64,000 nt of DNA from an uncultured Clostridia bacterium (GTDB lineage: Bacteria; Bacillota; Clostridia; UBA1212; UBA1255), in contig CAJFUB010000031.1 of the NCBI GenBank assembly GCA_904420095.1, positions 1 through 64,000 of the forward strand. Direction: 5' to 3'. Positions 8,767 to 16,046 of the stretch are shown here, one piece after another. The notes beneath the pieces were generated by a model. That model did no database searches. It saw only the letters and a program-made list of their open reading frames with translations, and was not told the DNA's origin. A program made the position numbers and the translations under genes. How positions within the stretch are numbered: position 1 is the stretch's first letter; the number at the start of each line of letters is the position of its first letter.

Positions 8767-9351
8767 TTATTCCGGATAAATTTCCTTTCCAAATCGATAC
8801 GCTTTTTCTAAATGTCCCGTGCCTGCAATCTGAGGCGTTCCGTTGGTATCTCCGCAGCCGCCGGCCAGGAGCATTCCCTTGTCGTGAAATCCGATATAGC
8901 GGACCAGCGTAAACCGATAATAAGATACCGCCTGCTCAAAAGTCCAGAAAAAATTGTCCGCCGAAGTCATAAGGAGGGCGCAGTCCTTTGCCGGATATTT
9001 TTCATATCGTCCCAAAGGCGGCTGCTCGTCCTTCTCGGCGATACAATAAAACCGTTCAATGAACGCTTTTAATTTTGCGGAAATCGTCCAGAAATACAGC
9101 GGCGAAGCAAATGCCAGCAGATCTGCCTCTTGAATTTTGGGGACCAGGCCGTTGAAATCGTCTTTCTGCACACATGGCTTCCCATATCGGCACGCATTGC
9201 AGCCGATACATCCGTTGACCTGCAGCTTATTTAAGGAAAGGAATTCCGCCCTGTGTCCAGCCGCTTCCAGGCCCTTCATGAATTGACGGGCAAGCTGCGC
9301 CGTATTTCCATTCTGCCGTCCGCCTCCCTGAATGACAAGAATCTTTTTCAT
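8767..9351 (-). CDS. NADPH-dependent FMN reductase / flavodoxin-like protein
   Basis: A 194-residue flavodoxin-fold protein. The N-terminal strand and phosphate loop read ILVIQGGGRQNGNT, and ASPLYFWTISAKLKAFIER is the usual flavin-binding and dimer region of this family. A cysteine cluster GCIGCNACRYGKPC suggests redox-active or metal-binding cysteines, as in iron-sulfur flavoprotein relatives. An ATG eleven codons upstream exists, but the internal MKKIL start has an AAAGGA site about ten bases away and fits the family. It probably reduces quinones, flavins or other acceptors; the substrate is unknown. Confidence 0.88.
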   Translation of the reverse strand: MKKILVIQGGGRQNGNTAQLARQFMKGLEAAGHRAEFLSLNKLQVNGCIGCNACRYGKPCVQKDDFNGLVPKIQEADLLAFASPLYFWTISAKLKAFIERFYCIAEKDEQPPLGRYEKYPAKDCALLMTSADNFFWTFEQAVSYYRFTLVRYIGFHDKGMLLAGGCGDTNGTPQIAGTGHLEKAYRFGKEIYPE

Positions 9352-9449
9352 GGTGTGTTTTTCCTTTCGTATCGTTCTATACAAAGAAATTATATCACGT
9401 CCGCAGCCGAATGCCCAGCTGTTCTCTGTTCAGAGGCTATAAACCGGCA

Positions 9450-9485
9450 AGAAGGGGCGGCGTTTGCATTGACGCCGTCCCTTCT
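9450..9485 (+). terminator. GC-rich hairpin with T-run
   Basis: A 14-bp stem (9450-9463 with 9472-9485, one G-U pair) with an 8-base loop is followed on the plus strand by five T (9487-9491). That is the shape of an intrinsic terminator for plus-strand transcription, yet no plus-strand gene lies before it. An outer repeat, CCGGCAAGA and TCTTGCCGG, encloses it. Confidence 0.45.
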
Positions 9486-9545
9486 GTTTTTGCCTTTCTA
9501 TCAGTATATCTTGCCGGAGTTCCTGCCGAGCACGCCGCAGCTTCT

Positions 9546-9788
9546 TTAGAGGCGGCCCTTGCGCGCCGCCTGTTCTTCGGCCATACGCTTTTTGGCATCC
9601 TCCACCGACTCCCCCTCCTTTGTTAGAAATTCATCCACAAACTTATCTGTCATTTTGTTAAAACCATTTACGACGCCTTCTTCAATTTTCTTATAGCCGC
9701 CGACAACGCCCTCTTCAATTTTTTTGTAACCGCCGACAACGCCTTCAGCAATCTTTTCGTTTGCCTTTGCCAGTTTCGATTTTGCCAT
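9546..9788 (-). CDS. 80-residue repeat protein (EGVV-GGYKKIE repeats)
   Basis: The protein begins MAKSKLAKANEKIAEGVVGG, then repeats an 11-residue unit close to EGVVGGYKKIE three times, the last as EGVVNGFNKMT. It ends in an amphipathic, charged tail (FVDEFLTKEGESVEDAKKRM). There is no signal peptide or long hydrophobic helix, and the pattern suggests amphipathic or coiled helices. Similar small repeat proteins are known as hypothetical proteins in Clostridia; no function is established to my knowledge. A GGAGG site lies just before the ATG. Confidence 0.85.
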   Translation of the reverse strand: MAKSKLAKANEKIAEGVVGGYKKIEEGVVGGYKKIEEGVVNGFNKMTDKFVDEFLTKEGESVEDAKKRMAEEQAARKGRL

Positions 9789-9886
9789 TTTGAATTCCTC
9801 CTTAATTATATAATTTAATAAAATGTATGCTGATTTTTACGAATCAAATAAAGTGCGGAGCAATTGCTTCCGGTACTCGCAGCGCC

Positions 9887-10255
9887 TTATTTCAGGCCCC
9901 TGACCAGCGGGACCAGGCAGATCAGAAGAAGAATGCCGGCGATTCCTACCAAAATACCGGAAATCATCATGTTCCAAATCATAACCATACACATACCAAT
10001 GCCAAATGCCAAAGCGCCGACAATCCCAAACAGCGCAGAACCAATCGCTTTGCCGCTCAAATGGACAGCGGGCTTTCCTTCCAGCTTGCGGCGGACGATG
10101 AGCAGGATCAGCAGTACCGCTGCACCCACAGCAGCAATCACAACGCCCTGCGGGAAAGCGCCCCATTCCGGCAGCAGGCACATGCACATGCCAATCGCGA
10201 ACAGGAGCCCGCCGATGGTTCCCAGAATCATAGATACAAAATTTTTCTTTTGCAT
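9887..10255 (-). CDS. small four-helix membrane protein
   Basis: 122 residues starting MQKKNF, nine bases after a GGAGG site. Four hydrophobic helices are visible. The motif IGMCM occurs twice, the second time within FGIGMCMVMIW, close to GIGMCCTMIW in the protein at 5563-5943, so the two share a membrane module. The frame stays open upstream to 10393, so an N-terminally longer product is possible (see the small frame at 10332-10421). Function unknown. Confidence 0.8.
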   Translation of the reverse strand: MQKKNFVSMILGTIGGLLFAIGMCMCLLPEWGAFPQGVVIAAVGAAVLLILLIVRRKLEGKPAVHLSGKAIGSALFGIVGALAFGIGMCMVMIWNMMISGILVGIAGILLLICLVPLVRGLK

Positions 10256-10331
10256 AACAGTCAACCTCCAAGGATTTGCTTTTTCTACCAGATGTCTACA
10301 GCGTTTCAAATTTTCCCCGAATTTCGCTTCA

Positions 10332-10421
10332 TCACTGCAGAGCTCTCGGGTGAATGCCAGGGTATGCGTGCCGCTTCCATCCTTCCTCCGCAAGGGTAAT
10401 TTCGGGATTCTTGATTTTCAC
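10332..10421 (-). CDS. 29-residue small frame with strong ribosome site, possible frameshifted gene start
   Basis: On the minus strand AAGGAGG is followed by a GTG at 10421 and a 29-codon frame starting MKIKNPEITLAEEGWKRH. One skipped base after that point would move into the open frame that runs HTLAFTRELCSDEAKFGENL and on into the membrane protein at 9887-10255. So this may be the true start of a longer, frameshifted gene, or a real small protein. No family was recognised. Confidence 0.35.
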   Translation of the reverse strand: MKIKNPEITLAEEGWKRHAYPGIHPRALQ

Positions 10422-10651
10422 TGTATCGCCTCCTTTGTTTTCTTCCGATTATCAAAGGTACTCCGTACGCTTCCGGCCGTATCCTTTTGATGCTCCTATT
10501 CTGCGCGCTATGTGTTTTTAAATTGCTTGTGAATTGTTTGCAAAAGATTAAATTGGATATTTTTACCGCCTGTAAAAGCCGGCCGTCGAAATCCAAGTGA
10601 AAAATTTCCCCAATTACTGCACGTTCGGGAGGTCTGTCGCCTTTTTGTGCT

Positions 10652-10694
10652 TGTATTACAGAAAGCCTTGATTTGCGCGGCTTTCTGTAATACA
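10652..10694. repeat. perfect 16-bp inverted repeat
   Basis: TGTATTACAGAAAGCC (10652-10667) and GGCTTTCTGTAATACA (10679-10694) flank an 11-base spacer. No T-run follows, so a regulatory site or RNA hairpin is as likely as a terminator. It lies 112 bases upstream of the gene at 10806. Confidence 0.65.
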
Positions 10695-10805
10695 CTGATA
10701 GCTAAGCAATGGTTTTTTGCGCTCGCGGCCTGCCGGGAGAAAGATGCGCCGAAATCAAGCGACTCAGGAGACCGGCTTTATATTTTTACTTTTTAAGGTG
10801 TCAAA

Positions 10806-11291
10806 ATGGGCAATTTAAATAATGTCTTTCTGGAAGAATTCAAGCGTCTTGATAAAATGTGCCGGGAGCGGTATCAATCCGAAAAAGGCGTTACCAGTTA
10901 TATCAGTGATATGAAGCGTACGGCGACAGATAAAAGTCGGTCGATTCCCAATTGGGACGCAGATCTTAAAGCGCTGGTGCGGCTCCGTCATCTGAGGAAT
11001 CAGCTGTCCCACGAAGTTGGTACATTTCACAGAAGTATGTGTACGCAAAGGGATATTGCTTGGCTGCGGGCATTTAATCATCGTATTTTCAAGCGTTCCG
11101 ATCCGCTGGCTCTGCTTCGCAGAAAAGGAAAAAATCTAAACCAGCGGAAGAAGCCGGATCCGCGCAAAACGCCCGCGGCGTCGAAACTGCCCAAACGGAT
11201 CTCGGGCTGCCTGACTGCGTTCGTCGTATTGCTGTGTCTCGCATTGACCGCCGCCCTTATCGTAATAATATTACAGTTACTCTCAATATAA
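10806..11291 (+). CDS. HEPN-like protein with C-terminal membrane anchor
   Basis: 161 residues. The N-terminal 95 residues are helical and contain RHLRNQLSHE, with R64 and H69 spaced as in the Rx4-6H motif of HEPN domains. A basic Pro/Lys linker follows, then one hydrophobic helix (about 135-158) at the C-terminus. The architecture suggests a cytosolic domain tethered to the membrane by its tail. Some HEPN proteins are RNases, others only protein-interaction modules, so activity is uncertain. An AAGGTG site lies five bases before the ATG. Convergent with copA, separated by a shared terminator. Confidence 0.8.
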   Translation: MGNLNNVFLEEFKRLDKMCRERYQSEKGVTSYISDMKRTATDKSRSIPNWDADLKALVRLRHLRNQLSHEVGTFHRSMCTQRDIAWLRAFNHRIFKRSDPLALLRRKGKNLNQRKKPDPRKTPAASKLPKRISGCLTAFVVLLCLALTAALIVIILQLLSI

Positions 11292-11319
11292 AGGTTCTTA
11301 CGCTGCGGCGTCATTTTTA

Positions 11320-11363
11320 AAAGGAAGGGCAAACACCCCGCCCGGGATGTTTGCCCTTCCTTT
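11320..11363. terminator. bidirectional intrinsic terminator
   Basis: A 16-bp perfect stem, AAAGGAAGGGCAAACA (11320-11335) with its complement at 11348-11363, and a GC-rich loop. T-rich sequence follows on the plus strand, and on the minus strand the stem runs into TTTTAAAAAT. It sits between converging genes (10806 plus, copA minus). Confidence 0.9.
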
Positions 11364-11385
11364 CTTTTCGGCTGCGAGCGCGGGC

Positions 11386-14010
11386 TTATTCCCGACTGCA
11401 GCTTACCGGAGTATACCCGGCTTCTTTTACCGCTTCCATCAGCACCTGATCCGGCACCTCTTTCGTCAGCGTTACGGTTGCCTGCTTCTTTTCCAGGTCT
11501 ACCGCTGCCTCCTGCACGCCGTCTACCGCCGCCAGCGCCTTTTGCACATGCATCTGGCAGTGTGCGCACATCATACCGTCTACCGTCAAAATTTTTTTCA
11601 TAGAAACCATTCCTTTCTGTTCTGCCGGCTCCTCGCCGGTCTTTGTTTGTGTATCCGGCTCCGCCGGATTTTTCTTAGATTCCTCTAAAGCTTCGCTTTG
11701 AGGCGCCGCCTTTCGCCGGAAAAAGCGCAGGCGCAGGGCGTTGGCAACGACGCAAACGGAGCTCAGACTCATGGCTGCGGAACCGATCATGGGGCTCAGA
11801 CGCAGCTGGAACGCTGGATATAATGCGCCCGCCGCCAGAGGAATCCCCAGCACGTTGTAGAAGAATGCCCAGAATAAATTCATATGAATATTCCGGACAA
11901 CGGCGCGGCTCAGCTCGATTGCCGTCGCTACGTCTTCCAGAGAGTCCTTCATCAGTACGACGTCGGCGGATTCAATGGCAATATCCGTTCCTGCGCCAAT
12001 GGCGATTCCGATATCCGCGCGCGTCAGAGCAGGGGCGTCGTTAATCCCGTCTCCTACCATGGCAACCTTATGCCCCTCCTGCTGAAGCGAACGGATCTTA
12101 GCTTCTTTTTCCGTGGGCAGCACGTCGGAAACGGCTTTTTCAATGCCAAGCTCTTTCCGGATCGCTTCGGCGGTAATCCGGTTGTCTCCCGTCAGCATGA
12201 CGACATGAAGTCCCATTTCGGAAAAACGGCGGATCGCCGCTCGACTCGTTTCGCGAATCGTATCCGCCACTGCGATAATACCGACCAGCGCGCCGTCGCG
12301 GGCAAAAAGCAGCGGCGTTTTTCCCTCTTCTGCCAGGCGCCGGACCTCCGCTTCGGCCTGCCGCGGGACAGCGCCGCCTTGAAGAAGTCCGTTTTCTTCC
12401 ATAAACGCCGCATTTCCCGCAAGATAAGAAGAGCCGCGCACGACGGCCCTTACGCCGCGTCCTGCCAGTGCCTCAAAGTCTTCCGCCTTAGGAACGCGAA
12501 GCCCGTCCTGCCGCGCGCGTTCCGTTACCGCCTGGGCAAGAGGATGCTCGCTTCCGCTTTCGGCGGCGGCCGCTTCCTCCAGAAACGTCTGCTCGGTCAA
12601 GGCGGAATCCAGCAGTACGATATCTGTCACCGCCGGACGGCCGGAAGTAATCGTTCCTGTTTTATCGAGAACGATCGTATCCACATTGTGCAGATTTTCC
12701 AGGCTTTCTGCTGATTTGATTAAGATTCCCAGCTCTGCCGCTTTTCCCGTTCCTACCATGATTGCGACCGGCGTTGCCAGTCCCAGCGCACACGGGCAGG
12801 AAATAACGAGAACGGAAATCGCATTGGACAGCGCAAATTCAAACGTCTGCCCTGCAAACAGCCAGATTACCGCCGTAAGAATGGCGATGCCGATGACGAC
12901 CGGCACGAATATGCCGCTGACCTTGTCGGCCAGGCGCGCGATCGGCGCCTTGGAATTGCCGGCCTCATCCACCAGGCGGATAATCTGAGACAGCGTCGTA
13001 TCCTCTCCGACCTTCGATGCCTGAAAGCGAAACGTTCCGTTTTTGTTGATCGTTGCGGATATGACGGGATCTCCCGCGCGCTTTTCCACCGGAATGCTTT
13101 CCCCGGTTATGGCCGCCTGATCGACATAGCCAAGCCCTTCCGTTACAACGCCGTCCACCGGAATGCTTTCCCCGGGACGGATTACCACAATGTCGCCCGC
13201 CACAACTTCCTCCGAAGGGATGGTCTGCTCTGTGCCCCCGCGGATAACGACGGCCGTTTTCGGCGCCAAATCTACTAATTTGCCAAGGGCGTCAGAAGTT
13301 TTGGATTTAGATTTTGCCTCCAGATATTTTCCCACCGTTACCAGCGTCAGAATCATTGCGGCCGACTCGAAATACAGCGCGTGGGCATATTCATGCACTA
13401 CATTCAGGTTTCCGTGCCCGAATCCGTACGCCATGCGGAACATGGCAAACAGTCCGTAAAGCATGGAAGCGCCGGAGCCGGTTGCTACAAGCGAATCCAT
13501 ATTCGGCGCGCGGTGAAGCAGCGCCTTCAGACCGTTCCGAAAAAAATGTCCGTTAATCAGCAGAATCGGCACGGTAATGAGCAGCTGGGCCAGCGCGGAG
13601 ATCAGCGCGTTCTCCGTTCCGCTTAAGAATCCGGGAAGCGGCAGAGAAAGCATCTCTCCCATAGACAGATACATCAGCGGGATCAGCAGGACGACAGAAG
13701 CAATCAGACGGCGCTTCATCGCCTTTCTGCTTTCTTCCGCGCGGTTCTGCCGGGCCTGCCACTCTTCACGGAAGCCGCCCCGCTTCGATTCCGTTCCTCC
13801 CGAAGCGGAGGCGCCGTATCCGATGGCCTGTACTGCGCTTATAATCGTTCCCGGGTTCAGCTTTGTCTCGTCATACGTCACGGTCATACGATTTGCCAGA
13901 AGGCTGACGTCCACAGAGTCAACGCCATCCAGCTTCTGGACGCACCGCGTTACGTTTGCCTGGCAGGCGGCGCAGGTCATTCCCGTGACGCTGTATTTTT
14001 CGGTTTTCAT
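11386..14010 (-). CDS. copA: copper-exporting P1B-type ATPase with an extra C-terminal CopZ-like domain
   Basis: 874 residues. An N-terminal heavy-metal domain has GMTCAAC (Cys13, Cys16); membrane helices follow, with the ion-binding motif SCPCALG; the phosphorylation motif DKTGT has Asp449; the hinge is GDGINDAP. After the last helices comes a Glu/Pro/Thr-rich linker, then a second heavy-metal domain (residues 804-874, GMMCAHC). The tail begins with its own Met (11601) preceded by AAAGGA nine bases away, so a free CopZ-sized chaperone could be made by internal initiation. It exports Cu(I) across the membrane. It lies just after csoR, so copper-induced expression is expected. Confidence 0.97.
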   Translation of the reverse strand: MKTEKYSVTGMTCAACQANVTRCVQKLDGVDSVDVSLLANRMTVTYDETKLNPGTIISAVQAIGYGASASGGTESKRGGFREEWQARQNRAEESRKAMKRRLIASVVLLIPLMYLSMGEMLSLPLPGFLSGTENALISALAQLLITVPILLINGHFFRNGLKALLHRAPNMDSLVATGSGASMLYGLFAMFRMAYGFGHGNLNVVHEYAHALYFESAAMILTLVTVGKYLEAKSKSKTSDALGKLVDLAPKTAVVIRGGTEQTIPSEEVVAGDIVVIRPGESIPVDGVVTEGLGYVDQAAITGESIPVEKRAGDPVISATINKNGTFRFQASKVGEDTTLSQIIRLVDEAGNSKAPIARLADKVSGIFVPVVIGIAILTAVIWLFAGQTFEFALSNAISVLVISCPCALGLATPVAIMVGTGKAAELGILIKSAESLENLHNVDTIVLDKTGTITSGRPAVTDIVLLDSALTEQTFLEEAAAAESGSEHPLAQAVTERARQDGLRVPKAEDFEALAGRGVRAVVRGSSYLAGNAAFMEENGLLQGGAVPRQAEAEVRRLAEEGKTPLLFARDGALVGIIAVADTIRETSRAAIRRFSEMGLHVVMLTGDNRITAEAIRKELGIEKAVSDVLPTEKEAKIRSLQQEGHKVAMVGDGINDAPALTRADIGIAIGAGTDIAIESADVVLMKDSLEDVATAIELSRAVVRNIHMNLFWAFFYNVLGIPLAAGALYPAFQLRLSPMIGSAAMSLSSVCVVANALRLRFFRRKAAPQSEALEESKKNPAEPDTQTKTGEEPAEQKGMVSMKKILTVDGMMCAHCQMHVQKALAAVDGVQEAAVDLEKKQATVTLTKEVPDQVLMEAVKEAGYTPVSCSRE

Positions 14011-14023
14011 AAAACGACCTCCT

Positions 14024-14359
14024 TTACTTCAGTTTGCGGATCAGTTCCAGGGCTTCCTCTACGATCTGCGTGTTTCCCTTTTGGATTTCTTCCACGACGC
14101 ACGTTTCAAGATGGTTTTGCAGAACCAGATACCCAAACGCCTGAAGCGCGCTTTCCGCCGCCGCGACCTGCATCAGAATATCTCCGCAGTAACGGTTTTC
14201 CTCCAGCATTTTCGCGATTCCGCCAAGCTGTCCGCTAATCCGGCTCAGCCGGTTCTGAAGAAGCCGCAGCTCCTTTTCTCCGCGCGGGGTTGCTTTTCTC
14301 CTGCAGCATTCCGGCTCCGCGGCTCCCTCAGGGAGCTGGTTGGTTTTCTTTTCTTCCAT
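14024..14359 (-). CDS. csoR: CsoR-family copper-sensing repressor
   Basis: 111 residues, a four-helix DUF156-type repressor. The Cu(I)-binding triad C-H-C is present as Cys58, His83 and Cys87. There is an extra N-terminal extension carrying CC (18-19) and a basic stretch. Known CsoR proteins release DNA when they bind Cu(I). The gene is first in the csoR-copA operon, 13 bases before copA, and two operator-like palindromes lie in its own promoter, so it is likely autoregulated. Confidence 0.95.
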   Translation of the reverse strand: MEEKKTNQLPEGAAEPECCRRKATPRGEKELRLLQNRLSRISGQLGGIAKMLEENRYCGDILMQVAAAESALQAFGYLVLQNHLETCVVEEIQKGNTQIVEEALELIRKLK

Positions 14360-14376
14360 CCTTACACCTCCTCAAA

Positions 14377-14393
14377 ATACCCCATCAGGGTAT
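14377..14393. promoter_or_regulatory. downstream CsoR-type operator
   Basis: ATACCCCATCAGGGTAT is a G/C-rich pseudo-palindrome of the CsoR operator type. It lies between the predicted transcription start and the csoR ribosome site, where a bound repressor would block elongation. Confidence 0.75.
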
Positions 14394-14404
14394 TTCTTGT
14401 CTCT

Positions 14405-14433
14405 AGTATAATACCCCATACGGGTATTTTCAA
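14405..14433 (-). promoter_or_regulatory. csoR-copA promoter with CsoR operator in the spacer
   Basis: On the minus strand TTGAAA (14428-14433) and TATACT (14405-14410) are separated by 17 bases. That whole spacer (14411-14427) is the palindrome ATACCCCATACGGGTAT as read on the plus strand. Repressor binding there would exclude RNA polymerase. Confidence 0.85.
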
Positions 14434-14492
14434 GTGGAATTTGAAAATTTTTTTGCGGTCTCCCTGCGGCCGCGCCGAAGCCGCCGCATCGT

Positions 14493-14520
14493 TTGACATT
14501 TGCGTCACATTCTATATAAT
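14493..14520 (+). promoter_or_regulatory. promoter of the SDR gene
   Basis: TTGACA (14493-14498) and TATAAT (14515-14520) with a 16-base spacer, 40 bases before the SDR start. The promoter diverges from csoR-copA. Confidence 0.8.
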
Positions 14521-14560
14521 GGACAGAGCTGTAGGATGTATGTATAAAGGGGGCTGCGCA

Positions 14561-15355
14561 ATGGAGAAAAGGGTCTGTCTGATTACCGGAGGCACCTCCG
14601 GAATCGGGAAATATACAGCGCTTGCCATGAGGTCTGCCGGCTATGCGGTTTTCGAAATCAGCAGAAGAACGGATGGAATCGACGGAATCTTTCACATTTC
14701 TGCCGATATCACGGACGAGGGCGCCGTTCAGCAGGCAGTAAGCGCGGTGCTTAGTCAGGCCGGCCGCATCGACGTGCTGATCAACAACGCCGGCTTCGGA
14801 ATATCGGGCGCAATCGAATTTACACAAACGGAAGATGCCAAACGGCAATTTGATGTAAATTTTTTCGGCATGGTCAATATGAACCGCGCGGTGCTGCCAA
14901 TCATGCGCAGACAGCGCTGCGGAAAAATTTTAAACATCAGTTCCGTGGCCGCAATGATCCCCATTCCTTTTCAAGCGTATTATTCTGCCGCAAAAGCGGC
15001 AATTAACAGCTATACGCTCGCGCTGGCCGGCGAAATCCGTCCTTACGGAATCCAGGTCGGCGCAATTCAGCCGGGCGACATCAAGACGGGCTTCACCGCC
15101 GCTCGCAGAAAATCTCTGGAGGGCGACGACGTTTATGGCGGGCGGATCGGCAGAAGCATTTCCGTAATGGAGCAGGACGAGCAAGCCGGCATGCCGCCCG
15201 AAGCGGTGGCGCGGAAAATCTGCGCAGCGTTGAAAAAAAAGCGGCTTCGCCCGGTGACCACCGTAGGAAGCCGTTATCGTCTTATTTGTGCGGCCGCAAA
15301 ATTATTACCCGCTTCCCTGTTAAACCGTATCGTCTCCAAAATCTACGCCGCGTAA
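14561..15355 (+). CDS. short-chain dehydrogenase/reductase
   Basis: 264 residues of the classical SDR fold. The nucleotide-binding turn is TGGTSGIG (9-16), the NAG motif lies near 76-78, a conserved Ser near 127, and the catalytic YxxxK is Y141/K145. The start ATG follows an AAAGGGGG ribosome site; the open frame extends far upstream but without one. After the core, a C-terminal basic segment (RPVTTVGSRYRLICAAAKLL) resembles SDRs that act on lipids or membrane-associated substrates. The reaction is NAD(P)-dependent oxidation or reduction of an alcohol/carbonyl; substrate unknown. Confidence 0.9.
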   Translation: MEKRVCLITGGTSGIGKYTALAMRSAGYAVFEISRRTDGIDGIFHISADITDEGAVQQAVSAVLSQAGRIDVLINNAGFGISGAIEFTQTEDAKRQFDVNFFGMVNMNRAVLPIMRRQRCGKILNISSVAAMIPIPFQAYYSAAKAAINSYTLALAGEIRPYGIQVGAIQPGDIKTGFTAARRKSLEGDDVYGGRIGRSISVMEQDEQAGMPPEAVARKICAALKKKRLRPVTTVGSRYRLICAAAKLLPASLLNRIVSKIYAA

Positions 15356-15454
15356 GTTCCCTTCACGCTTTTTCTTCCTATTTCATATTATAATTACGGA
15401 CGGACCCGGCGGACGCGGGGCTGTCATTTATAATAGAAAGAGAGCTTGTTGATT

Positions 15455-15898
15455 ATGGAAAACCTTGTTACGAACGCTTGCTGGTATCTCGGCCCGAACG
15501 GCGTCCCGGAATTCTTTTCCAGCGCGGGTACGACATACGATAACTTCTTCGTGGACGGATGCCGCACCAGCAGCATCACACAGACAAACGGCATGCAGGG
15601 ATTCAACCAATATGATCCGCTGATTCCGGTCTGTGGCGGCGGCTGCATCAGCTGGAGCTATGTGATCCGTGCGATCGAAGCGCAGCAAATCCTCCTCCAG
15701 GCTGCGTTTTTCGACGAGAACGGACTGCTGATCGATACGAGGCAGGTCGATATTACCTGTGGTGTATCCTGCCAATTCAGCCGGCAGGAGGCGCAGTTTA
15801 TTGCACCCTGCAGCGCCTCAGAGGTTCAATTATCTCTGCGTTTTAACGGTAATGTCACGGCATGTACGTTTTACGCTCCGAGAGCGCGTTATTGCTGA
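15455..15898 (+). CDS. cysteine-rich hypothetical protein, possibly beta-sandwich
   Basis: 147 residues, starting MENLVTNACWYLG. Nine cysteines are spread over the chain, including VCGGGC, TCGVSC and a final C-terminal Cys. There is no signal peptide or membrane helix. Alternating hydrophobic strands and the NLVTNA-type opening resemble small carbohydrate-binding jelly-roll modules, but this is a weak resemblance. The cysteine content in a likely sporulating organism makes a spore-coat role possible. In-frame TTG codons precede the chosen ATG. A terminator follows directly. Confidence 0.75.
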   Translation: MENLVTNACWYLGPNGVPEFFSSAGTTYDNFFVDGCRTSSITQTNGMQGFNQYDPLIPVCGGGCISWSYVIRAIEAQQILLQAAFFDENGLLIDTRQVDITCGVSCQFSRQEAQFIAPCSASEVQLSLRFNGNVTACTFYAPRARYC

Positions 15899-15917
15899 AC
15901 CAAACCGTTCCTTTTTC

Positions 15918-15952
15918 GGGATCTGCCGGATAAAGCGGCAGATCCCATTTTT
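15918..15952 (+). terminator. intrinsic terminator
   Basis: An 11-bp stem GGGATCTGCCG / CGGCAGATCCC (15918-15928, 15936-15946), a 7-base loop, and a following T-run. It lies 20 bases after the cysteine-rich protein gene. Confidence 0.9.
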
Positions 15953-15974
15953 ATTGTGTTACGATAAATTTTTA

Positions 15975-16003
15975 TTGACATTCAAAAATATTTCCTGTAT
16001 ACT
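15975..16003 (+). promoter_or_regulatory. promoter of the DUF2975/HTH/thpR operon
   Basis: TTGACA (15975-15980), 17 bases, TATACT (15998-16003), with a G one base before the -10 box. The ribosome site GGAGG of the first gene lies about 30 bases further on. Confidence 0.8.
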
Positions 16004-16046
16004 ACTGCCGAAAACCTTTCTAAAAAGAAAAATGGAGGACATCATC

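Larger units (their letters stand above)
10256..10805. other. intergenic stretch with a large palindrome
   Basis: Apart from the small frame at 10332-10421 and the palindrome at 10652-10694, nothing gene-like is seen. The divergent genes at 10255 (minus) and 10806 (plus) must have their promoters here, but no near-consensus pair was found. Confidence 0.5.

Noticed and set aside
13577-14560. Upstream extension of the SDR open frame through csoR and copA
   Set aside because: The SDR has its own promoter, ribosome site and family-typical start at 14561.
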